From: a virus
DNA: 40,504 nt
Reading direction: 5' to 3' (one strand)
Virus record (IMG/VR): IMGVR_UViG_3300031841_004259
Coordinates: 1-40,504 of that record
Part shown: piece after piece, positions 1-7,613 of the stretch
Layout: each line of letters opens with the position of its first letter
Position numbering within the stretch: the stretch's first letter is position 1
Program-made: the position numbers and the translations under genes
The notes under the pieces: generated by a model
The model's input: the letters and a program-made list of their open reading frames with translations, nothing else
Databases searched by the model: none
Told to the model about the DNA's origin: nothing

Positions 1-1330
1 TTCCAGTGCCAGCTTCACTGACGACAACGTAATAGCCTTTGTTTGCTTCAGAAGCAGCAGGCAATGCCTGACCAACTACAAAGCTCAATGCAGTGCCTTC
101 AGCAGTAACAGTCGCCATCAGATTGGTGCTGGCGTTGTAAGTACCAGCAAGAACAATCTCACCGACGCTGATGCCAATTGGCTGCCAAACGTTTCCGTCC
201 CAGAGGAAATAATCTCCGGTAAGTGAGTTCAGGTGGGTTTGGCCAATAAACGCACCGCCAGCAGGTGTGGTCGTTGCAATCGTCGCCGTGGAACGATCAG
301 CAAGCTTTGCTGCTGTAATTGCATCACTTGCAATGCGAGCTGATGGGAAAGTTCCTGTTGTGATCTTCGCCGCGTCAAGATCCGGAATATCAGTCGCAAT
401 AAGCGATTCCGTACCAGTAATGTGCCCTTCAGTGTCAAACGTGACTTTTGCCGCAGTGCCGGCAGTGACTGCATTGTCGTGATTAAGTTCACCTGCAGCT
501 GTTACACCAAGGCCAGAGCCCGGTTTAACAACACCAATCGTGCTTGATGTGGCGACTGGAACGTCTGCAGCAATAATCGCTCGACCACCAGTGACCAAGC
601 CATTGGCGTCGTACTGAACAATATGGTTTTCAGTTGTTTCCGCCGTGACGGTGTTATCAATCGCGATCGTGTCCGAAGACATCGTCAAACCGTTGCCGTT
701 GACGATTACGCCACCTTTTGCGCCAGTCGTTGCAGTCGGTAAGTCAGCACCAGTAATGGCTCGATAACTAACCGCACCAGCATCACCTGATGGTCCTGCA
801 AGGAATTGAGCAGATGCACTCGTATTATCCAGCGTTGCGGTGATCGTTACGGTGTCATTGTCTGTTGTGGCGGTGATATTGACGATTCCAGTCGCGTCGC
901 CATCAACGGTGTTAATTGAACCGGCAGCACGAATATCTTTCCAATCAGACCCATCCCAGAGATAGATCTTGTCATCCCCCGAGTCATAGGCGAGCTGTCC
1001 ATCGAAAGCACCGCTATCCGGCAGCGAAGTGACAATGTCGACTGTTGACTCATTCGCCAGTTTTGCTGCAGTGACGGCATCAGCAGCAATTTGAGTCGTA
1101 TCAACAGCCCCATCAGCTAGTGCCGTTCCAGCAATATCACCTGCACTGAACAGAATCTTTGCGCCTGGGATGGTGTCGTCACTGATCAGCGTGACACCAT
1201 TGGCGATCAAGTCGCTGACCGTCAGCTTCTTGGTTTCGCTTGCGCTGTCGTCAACAACAGCTAAAACATCAGCTGCGACCAGATCAGATCCAGCAAGGGC
1301 GTTCAGTTCGCTGATTTTTAGGTCGGCCAT
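1..1330 (-). CDS. Tail fibre protein, N-terminal 443 codons (continues across the window junction)
   Basis: The frame opens with ATG at 1330-1328 and runs off the window at base 1 without a stop. The N-terminus (MADLKISELNALAGSDLVAA) is of a kind common in marine phage fibres. It is followed by low-complexity, Ala/Thr/Asp-rich repeats with recurring elements such as 'AAKLA', 'GAFxGQ' and 'LWDGxxW', typical of trimeric beta-structured fibres that bind the host surface. The frame continues exactly into the one entering at 40504, which would give a 589-residue protein. It lies at the distal end of the tail operon, after the tail tip and tail-tube-like genes. The receptor cannot be predicted. Confidence 0.8.
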   Translation of the reverse strand, partial: MADLKISELNALAGSDLVAADVLAVVDDSASETKKLTVSDLIANGVTLISDDTIPGAKILFSAGDIAGTALADGAVDTTQIAADAVTAAKLANESTVDIVTSLPDSGAFDGQLAYDSGDDKIYLWDGSDWKDIRAAGSINTVDGDATGIVNITATTDNDTVTITATLDNTSASAQFLAGPSGDAGAVSYRAITGADLPTATTGAKGGVIVNGNGLTMSSDTIAIDNTVTAETTENHIVQYDANGLVTGGRAIIAADVPVATSSTIGVVKPGSGLGVTAAGELNHDNAVTAGTAAKVTFDTEGHITGTESLIATDIPDLDAAKITTGTFPSARIASDAITAAKLADRSTATIATTTPAGGAFIGQTHLNSLTGDYFLWDGNVWQPIGISVGEIVLAGTYNASTNLMATVTAEGTALSFVVGQALPAASEANKGYYVVVSEAGTG

Positions 1331-1335
1331 GAACG

Positions 1336-1398
1336 CTACGCCCTAAACCACTGATTCACCTCATCATAATGGTAGCGCCAGCTCCGTTTCAGCGTCAA
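1336..1398 (-). CDS. Possible 20-residue peptide between two tail genes
   Basis: A TTG codon at 1398 overlaps the stop of the upstream gene (TTGA). It opens a 20-codon frame (MTLKRSWRYHYDEVNQWFRA) ending at TAG 1338-1336, just before the fibre start. It is basic and aromatic. The tight coupling is suggestive, but the size and the TTG start make it weak; it could be plain intergenic sequence. No function is proposed. Confidence 0.22.
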   Translation of the reverse strand: MTLKRSWRYHYDEVNQWFRA

Positions 1399-2258
1399 AA
1401 CTCCTGCATTAGGACATCTGTCGTGCCTTGCTCTAGCAGGATGTCATCGGAGTTCTCTTGTAGCAACTTCGGCGGTGGTGCCAGATCCATCCGGATTTGT
1501 ATCGAACCAGTCGTAATAAAATCAGCCGTAAACTGAATAGCACTAGACGGCGAAAACTGGACAGCACATGCCGTCAAAACACCAGTAAATTCGTACCAGA
1601 TCTCCTGCAATGCCGTACCACTATCCCCGCTAGGATTGTGGCTAGTCGTTTTAAGGTAAAAACGAGCCCTAAATTGACTGCCAACTCTTGTTCGAAGCTG
1701 CAGCTCTAGCAAATAATTTGGCAGCTCATTCTCTGTGTCACCCGTATATTCCCAAAAACAAGACATCCGACCCGAACCAGACATCAAGGTGCTGATTCGA
1801 TTGCGAAACTCGTCCGAAAGTGCTGTCGTATCAACGGTTTCGCGCTCAGTGTTCAACTCAAAGCCACTACATTGCGCCAAAAGTCGTCGTTGTGCATTCT
1901 CGACTTTTACTCGAATGGGGATGTCATCCCCTGGCGTTGCAAGGGCAGTAGCGTTAGCCGTTCCACCATTCACTGCATGAGCGAACGAGTCATAAAGCCT
2001 GATGCCGTCTAGCTCGTCAACGTTGATAAATTTTTTGACGCTGGTTTTGGTATAACTGCTGATGAAATCAAGTGCCGAATCATCAGTACTCGTAATTTCA
2101 ACCTGATCGCCACTTAAAAGCTGACCGTGTTCAAAATCAAAACTAAAACGCTTTTCTGTAGCGTTTACATCTGATGGGTTGATCGTGGAGCGCAGATCAC
2201 TTCCGTCAAACTGCCGCTGCAGCTCGACTTCCCCAAAAGTTCCTAAGTAGATACTCAT
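1395..2258 (-). CDS. Minor tail protein, tail-tube-like
   Basis: 287 residues. The ATG at 2258 overlaps the upstream stop (ATGA). The middle of the protein has a 'TTALSDEFR' stretch preceded by beta strands, which resembles the immunoglobulin-like or tail-tube fold of siphovirus tube proteins. The C-terminus is rich in acidic, Leu and Gln residues. It lies between a smaller tube-like gene and the fibre gene, so a role at the tail tip or baseplate is likely. No enzyme motif was seen. Assignment rests on fold-like pattern and position only. Confidence 0.55.
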   Translation of the reverse strand: MSIYLGTFGEVELQRQFDGSDLRSTINPSDVNATEKRFSFDFEHGQLLSGDQVEITSTDDSALDFISSYTKTSVKKFINVDELDGIRLYDSFAHAVNGGTANATALATPGDDIPIRVKVENAQRRLLAQCSGFELNTERETVDTTALSDEFRNRISTLMSGSGRMSCFWEYTGDTENELPNYLLELQLRTRVGSQFRARFYLKTTSHNPSGDSGTALQEIWYEFTGVLTACAVQFSPSSAIQFTADFITTGSIQIRMDLAPPPKLLQENSDDILLEQGTTDVLMQEF

Positions 2259-2689
2259 GAGATCGTAACCGTAGACAGTGCTCCCGTACCCTGGAACGCA
2301 ATCTCGGCTCGCACAATATCGCCAGTTGCCGCTCCAATAGACGCACTGGTGATATAGGCCGTCAGCTTAATGTCGTTGTTATCCGTTCCATCAACCCAGC
2401 GGAAGGTCAACTCAACAGTGTCGGAACTGCTAACGCCTGTCGTGCCAGTTTTATAGAGCTTGTTCAGAAGGTTGGTCGTGTTAATCGCACCGTCACCATC
2501 CTTGTAATAAAGCAACGTCGCACTGCCGCTATAACCCGAGATGCCAGGTGTATAGCTGCGGATGTTTTCGCTCAAAGTGGTGGTTTCGAGCGTTTCAAGA
2601 TTGGCAGACAGCGAAAAGTTCACGACCTTGGCAAGGGTCGTCCCAGCAAGCTGCATTACGCCATCTCTGCCGGTGTAAACCTTTGCCAT
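2255..2689 (-). CDS. Tail-tube-like minor tail protein
   Basis: 144 residues, start and stop overlapping both neighbours. The pattern (opening 'YTGRDGVMQLAG', then 'LETTTLSENIRSYTPG', then 'SGSATLLYYKDG') is the classic one for phage tail tube subunits: a strand, a Thr-Thr-Leu turn and a Ser-Gly-Ser strand. A separate major tail protein lies at 10664-11086, so this copy is more likely a tip or distal-tail component than the main tube. Confidence 0.6.
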   Translation of the reverse strand: MAKVYTGRDGVMQLAGTTLAKVVNFSLSANLETLETTTLSENIRSYTPGISGYSGSATLLYYKDGDGAINTTNLLNKLYKTGTTGVSSSDTVELTFRWVDGTDNNDIKLTAYITSASIGAATGDIVRAEIAFQGTGALSTVTIS

Positions 2690-3063
2690 TACGCCACCGC
2701 TCGCAATGACACTGTAACGCTGCTGATACCCGGACGCACAGCTTGCACTTGTGGCTCAGCGTCATAACGCCACTTCGTGCCTGATGGAGCGTCTAACGTC
2801 GATGCCGTTCCAGACCAGCCCTCAAAGACAGCTGATGGCAACGTAAATGTGCGGAACGTGCCCAGTTGATCGCTGTAATCGTCTAAAAACGACTCAGCGT
2901 TAGCGTCTGTCACGTTGGCGTAAGACAAACTCAGCACTGCGTTGGTACGCCGTGATCCATACAGGATCCGAACTTCCGCTCCAGATTGTGAATTGAACCG
3001 CTTACTTGGAAAGTCTCCTGGGGTGAACTGACGGCCTGTTGGCGTTAACGACGGAAAAGCCAT
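2689..3063 (-). CDS. Minor tail protein, distal-tail type
   Basis: 124 residues. I chose ATG at 3063, which shares a base with the stop of the J-like gene (TGATG); a GTG one codon earlier is possible. The sequence has a 'TDANAESFLDDYSDQLGTFRTFTLP' -like centre (a helix followed by strands) and ends in beta strands. Proteins of this length and pattern sit directly after the tail-tip gene in many marine siphoviruses. It probably forms part of the tail tip. No catalytic residues were seen. Confidence 0.55.
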   Translation of the reverse strand: MAFPSLTPTGRQFTPGDFPSKRFNSQSGAEVRILYGSRRTNAVLSLSYANVTDANAESFLDDYSDQLGTFRTFTLPSAVFEGWSGTASTLDAPSGTKWRYDAEPQVQAVRPGISSVTVSLRAVA

Positions 3064-6000
3064 CACTCAAGCACCGTAAAGTTGGATTCGGTCAGCACGT
3101 CCTTAGCCACGATGCTAACGCCAGACGCATCCGTGGGCACCTCAACAGCACTGATGGACACCAAGCCATCCTCTTCCAAATTCAAGGATTCAATTTGGTA
3201 AACGCTGTAATCAGTGCTGCCGCTAAGCAATGTGAATAATGAACCGTGGTGCTGAGAATCGCTGACCGCGTTGTCCGCAATCGTAATCGTGGTTTCAGTC
3301 ACCTCCTGAGTAGTTGGGTTGTAAAGCAAAGCCTCGTAATCACCGTCTTTGACGGTCGTAATGCTGACTAGCGTTCCAGCGTCAGTAATCGAGCCGTTTG
3401 CACTTGAGTTGTAGGTGCTTGCTTCTGTAATTACACGGATATACGAGCCAGGCTGAACACCCAAAGCGTCAGGCACTGTCTTAAAGCTGACAGTCTTAGT
3501 GATGCGACGACGGACGCTCAACAGAAAACGAGCTGTACGAAGAGCCTGCTCTCGGTTTGTGCAGAACTCGCTCAAATCAAATGACTGCTCGGTTGTATTC
3601 CTTTCGTTCACACCAAGATCCGACCAGTGCATCAACGCCGATGCCTGATACGGCAGATCGTTTTGAACGGTGACGCGCCAGGTGACAAGCGCTCTGATGC
3701 TTGAGCGCTGTGAAACGTCGATGTACTGCAGTTGCAGAGAGTTCTCAATGATGTTGCCTGCAGTAAAGATCTGCTCAACTGCAATCGGTTCTAGGCTGAT
3801 CTCATTGCTTGAATTAACAGGCAATGCAGGAATCATCCCGAATCGACCGTTTTTGATCGTGAACGAACAAAGCTGCAGTGGTGCGTTGTCGTAAATAAAT
3901 GTGCGGAAGCTTTCGCTGTCTTCGATAACGCCGTCATAAAAGATCTTGTTTGCTCTCAAAAATCTTGCGGTGGCACGTAAAGAGTCTTCGTCTACCAACT
4001 CAGCAGGCACAACATTGCCAACGCCTTGCGTTTTGCTGGTCAACAAATAATAAACAAGATCAGCAAACAAATTGCTTGGAGCGTTGTCGCCTTCAATCAG
4101 ACGGGTGACAGCAATTCCCGTTCCAGACCACAGCCGCAGCTGCTCGATTCCAGAAATTTCTCCGCTTGATTTGACGGTAAAGCCAATAGTGGACATATCG
4201 TCATACTGGGCCAGGCTTTCATTAGAGATGTATTCATTGACGTATACGATCTCATGTTCCGGCCCAGATTCGTTTGACTTCGTCAGCTGTGTGTAGTGGC
4301 TGCAATCTGAAACTTGTGAAGCTGCCTCAAAGACTCGATCGCCATCTTTAAGTCCACCAGTCCCGATAGTCGTGACAGCCGCAACTGAAAAAGCAAGATC
4401 GACTCTGCTGTAACCCGAACCAATCGCAGCGGCATAGTTGCTAAATTGATTGTCTACATCAGCAGCAATCGTAAAAGCATCGCCTACGTTCCAGTTTCCA
4501 GTTGCCTCATCAGTCGTAAATTGAACACTTGACCAACGGTCAGTATTGTTACCGTTTGCGGCGTAATATCTTGCCCCGATTGTTTGACCAATAACTCCGT
4601 TTACAGATGTTGCTGTAATGTTGACAGTTATAAACCTGTCGCCGTTTTCTTTGTAATGGCGGTGGCTAGCCGATACTGTTTGCCCTGGAAAATCTTTTGC
4701 ACTACCAAGGAAATGAGTTAACCATGCGTGATAGATCAGCTGCCTACTACCGGTATCGGAGTTGGTGTCGTAATGACTAATTGCTGTTGGAATAGTTGTT
4801 GGCTGAGACTCCGCAACAGATTTTGCGGGATTTGTAAACAGCTCGTCGTTGGTTAAAATTTCAGCAATAGTGGTCTTTTTGCCTTGAACAGTGACCCTAA
4901 AGCTTCCGTATGACGTTTCAAGATCCGTAGCAACTGTGCCGGTTTCAGGAAACGCGTAAGGGACGCCTTCCGAAGACTGCAACACGATAACTTCGTTCTC
5001 ATCAATACTGTTGATTGCAATGTCTGAACCAGTGCGCGGTATCAACCGATATTCATAAAACCCTTTAACACGGGGACGAATTCTTAAATAGTTGTTTTGC
5101 GTTATTGGTGCACTGCCTTGAACACAGAAAACTTGTGGCATCCGGTGAAACGGGGACTGAGGCTGTCCATACTCCGCCACAGGACGAACCCAAATCGAGA
5201 AACATGAGGATCGCTGGAAATACTTATCCATACGACCAGTACTCAAAGAAATATCATCTTCATCAAGCTTGAACAATCTTTCAGGAGAAGGCAGGGCGTT
5301 AAAGTTGCACAGACCTGCAGCTCGGTTGAAAACTTGGCTGCGAATACCAAGCTCAATTACTTCAGCGTCTCGTCGGACAGGACGAATTGTGGCAATGTTT
5401 AGACGGCAAACGTTGTAAAAAGCTGCGCCACAATGCTTTGTAGGATTAAAAACATCACCTTCGTACCCGCCAAGAGGTTCTCTTACTGCTCGCGTTCCAG
5501 CGATGCCAATCTCAGGCACTCCGAGAATTGCAACGCATTTCATAATTATGTGGATGCGGTCAGAACCATCTTTATGGTGAACTCGATTTTCGACGATCCA
5601 ACTGCTCGCTCCAATAATCCATCGTGAGCCAACAACCATCAAATCTGATGCACGTTGCCGCCAAGATGTTGCCTCGTTGACAAGATCCTTGAGGTTTACT
5701 TCAGTGCCGTTAAACCCTTCATCTTCTTTCCCTTCCAGCTCTTCCCAAACAGCATTGCTGTTTTCAATCTCAAAAGTAGCCGTATCTCCTTCGCTAACAG
5801 TAACAATAATTTTGTTTTCTATATCGTTTCCGTTATTTGTCCCGCTATGACGAATAAAACCCATGTGGCGTGAATAAGCCCTGCCAACTCCAGGCTGTCC
5901 AGCCTCTTCGTTTTTAATGTGCAAAACATCAGCGAGGCTGCCAGCAATTTTGCGACGTTGCGCCTGAATTTCTTCCCTAGCATCCCTGTTGTCACTGCCT

Positions 6001-6929
6001 TCAGTGGCTGAAAAGGGTGCGCTGATAATCTCCCAGTTAAAGCGATAAGCTGTACCGTTATGGATTGGCGTTCCAGTGCCAAAAGTTGTGTCACCGCTTG
6101 GCACATATGACATTGAAAATCCTTCACTAAACTGCCCATCTTCTGTAGGAGCAGTAAAAATTTCTCTACCTACCGTGCCTGTTGCACCAGGACCTTCAGT
6201 CCCTAGTAAAACTGGCGACGCTGGACGATTGTTGCCTTTTCTAGAAGACCAGTACAGAGCAAAATCACGGCTGCCAAGCGCACTCAAAGGCGACGTTCCA
6301 AGCAGGACACCTCCAAGCTCAGGCTCGTCTACTCCAAATTCACCAGCTACATAAACGCCTTCATACGCTTGATATGCGCCATACGCATAAAGTCGAGACC
6401 ACACCAACGCTGGTACAAGAATCAAACCGCCGGTCAATACGCCATCCGCTCCGGTGCCTCGCTTGCCAAACGGAATCGGGATTGGCTGATTTAATTCAGC
6501 AAGGCTTGGTGCGTTATCAAAACTGCTTGCCTGATTGAAACGACTTGGACCAATTTGGTCAGCAAGTTTTTTGCTTTTAATCTTGCTGTCTTCCAGCGAT
6601 GGCGCTTTCGGCGCTAGCAACAGGCTTGCAGCTGTAAGGGCAACACCGATTGCAAGGTTTGTAAGAAGAACTCCCGCAAGAGTTTTTGCGCCAGCAGCGG
6701 TTACAAGAACAATGGCATTGATGTCTGGAATATGCGCATACTCCGCAGGACGCACATGCGCCCTTTGCATTGCATAACGTACAAACTTTTTATAGTCTTC
6801 CTCGCTGCAATCAAGTGCAGCAATTAGCGTTTTTTCGTACGGTAAGAGCGGCGGATCATAAGATTGCCCACCGGTTTCCAGTCCACTGCGGAAATCAACG
6901 GATTGATGTAAAGGACGCCACTCTGCCAT
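3063..6929 (-). CDS. Tail tip / host-specificity protein (J-like central tip)
   Basis: 1288 residues, the largest protein of the window. It starts at ATG 6929, 106 bases inside the preceding peptidase-like gene, an unusually long overlap; no later start codon fits before residue 52. An early hydrophobic stretch (about residues 70-110, Ala/Leu/Val-rich) is followed by a long beta-rich body with fibronectin-like strands. Size, place after the L-like and C40-like genes and the downstream fibre genes match lambda gpJ-type tip proteins, which close the tail tube and contact the receptor. The exact domain order cannot be read by eye. Confidence 0.8.
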   Translation of the reverse strand: MAEWRPLHQSVDFRSGLETGGQSYDPPLLPYEKTLIAALDCSEEDYKKFVRYAMQRAHVRPAEYAHIPDINAIVLVTAAGAKTLAGVLLTNLAIGVALTAASLLLAPKAPSLEDSKIKSKKLADQIGPSRFNQASSFDNAPSLAELNQPIPIPFGKRGTGADGVLTGGLILVPALVWSRLYAYGAYQAYEGVYVAGEFGVDEPELGGVLLGTSPLSALGSRDFALYWSSRKGNNRPASPVLLGTEGPGATGTVGREIFTAPTEDGQFSEGFSMSYVPSGDTTFGTGTPIHNGTAYRFNWEIISAPFSATEGSDNRDAREEIQAQRRKIAGSLADVLHIKNEEAGQPGVGRAYSRHMGFIRHSGTNNGNDIENKIIVTVSEGDTATFEIENSNAVWEELEGKEDEGFNGTEVNLKDLVNEATSWRQRASDLMVVGSRWIIGASSWIVENRVHHKDGSDRIHIIMKCVAILGVPEIGIAGTRAVREPLGGYEGDVFNPTKHCGAAFYNVCRLNIATIRPVRRDAEVIELGIRSQVFNRAAGLCNFNALPSPERLFKLDEDDISLSTGRMDKYFQRSSCFSIWVRPVAEYGQPQSPFHRMPQVFCVQGSAPITQNNYLRIRPRVKGFYEYRLIPRTGSDIAINSIDENEVIVLQSSEGVPYAFPETGTVATDLETSYGSFRVTVQGKKTTIAEILTNDELFTNPAKSVAESQPTTIPTAISHYDTNSDTGSRQLIYHAWLTHFLGSAKDFPGQTVSASHRHYKENGDRFITVNITATSVNGVIGQTIGARYYAANGNNTDRWSSVQFTTDEATGNWNVGDAFTIAADVDNQFSNYAAAIGSGYSRVDLAFSVAAVTTIGTGGLKDGDRVFEAASQVSDCSHYTQLTKSNESGPEHEIVYVNEYISNESLAQYDDMSTIGFTVKSSGEISGIEQLRLWSGTGIAVTRLIEGDNAPSNLFADLVYYLLTSKTQGVGNVVPAELVDEDSLRATARFLRANKIFYDGVIEDSESFRTFIYDNAPLQLCSFTIKNGRFGMIPALPVNSSNEISLEPIAVEQIFTAGNIIENSLQLQYIDVSQRSSIRALVTWRVTVQNDLPYQASALMHWSDLGVNERNTTEQSFDLSEFCTNREQALRTARFLLSVRRRITKTVSFKTVPDALGVQPGSYIRVITEASTYNSSANGSITDAGTLVSITTVKDGDYEALLYNPTTQEVTETTITIADNAVSDSQHHGSLFTLLSGSTDYSVYQIESLNLEEDGLVSISAVEVPTDASGVSIVAKDVLTESNFTVLE

Positions 6930-7168
6930 AAGACTCCGAAGGCCAGCGGCCTAACGTCCAGCAATGCTATGTCGCCATCATAATTAGGACAATCAAGCCG
7001 CTCACAATAATGATTCAGCTCTTTCAACACCTGCCTCGGCGTCATTTCGTACCAAGCTTCTTTCACTCCTGGGTTGTCGATGCCTAGACGCTCCAGAGCA
7101 TCAATCACCAAATGGATGCAGTCATCCTTGCCGTAGCTGTACTTTCGCCCAATCAGATCGCTACACAC
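6824..7168 (-). CDS. NlpC/P60-like tail assembly protein (lambda K-like)
   Basis: 114 residues if started at GTG 7168, which overlaps the upstream stop by eight bases; an ATG at 7246 is possible but reads far into the upstream gene. 'YGKDDCIHLVIDALERLG' is the nucleophile motif of C40 (NlpC/P60) peptidases in tail proteins, placing Cys at about residue 17. The segment where the catalytic His is expected (about residues 75-90, 'LAFGVLWQSGVLYI') carries no His, so activity is doubtful. In lambda the equivalent K protein sits between L and J, as here. Confidence 0.65.
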   Translation of the reverse strand: MCSDLIGRKYSYGKDDCIHLVIDALERLGIDNPGVKEAWYEMTPRQVLKELNHYCERLDCPNYDGDIALLDVRPLAFGVLWQSGVLYINPLISAVDWKPVGNLMIRRSYRTKKR

Positions 7169-7613
7169 GGACTTGCGCTGTAAACGGAATGTTACCCACT
7201 TGCTGACGACGCAAGCGGCGACCTGGAATGTTTGCCTGCACCGCATCGAGCACAGAGTTCAGCTTGATTTGGATCGAAGCTTCGTCCCAGCCGCCAGAAG
7301 AGCAGGCGCCAAAATACTCATAAAGGGTCCGCTCCACCGCATAGGTGCTTGAGTTCCACAGCACCGTTGAGACCTTGGCGACATAGGTGTTGTCCAAGGC
7401 TTCGACGACGAAATTGCGAGTGATCTGGGTGTTGGCAAACTGCAGCGTTGCATCAAGGTTGTCCCCTTGGAGCGTTGCCATCGCACCACCAAAACCAAAC
7501 GGCAAAAACGAGTAGTCACCTACGTTTTGGCCGACAGCGTAGTTTTGAAATTTGAACTGGTTGAGCTGACCGCTGCGGCCAACTTCAAGCAGGTGTCCGT
7601 AAACAAATTCCAT
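7161..7613 (-). CDS. Minor tail protein, lambda L-like
   Basis: 150 residues with ATG at 7613 overlapping the last base of the tape measure stop. The start 'MEFVYGHLLEVGRSGQLNQF' and the inner 'LQGDNLDATLQFANTQITR' recall the minor tail proteins of the L/DUF1833 kind. The order tape measure - L-like - K-like - J-like matches the lambda tail-tip module. It is expected to assemble in the tail tip complex. Two neighbouring cysteine-containing positions near residue 104 could bind a metal, but this is speculation. Confidence 0.6.
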   Translation of the reverse strand: MEFVYGHLLEVGRSGQLNQFKFQNYAVGQNVGDYSFLPFGFGGAMATLQGDNLDATLQFANTQITRNFVVEALDNTYVAKVSTVLWNSSTYAVERTLYEYFGACSSGGWDEASIQIKLNSVLDAVQANIPGRRLRRQQVGNIPFTAQVRV

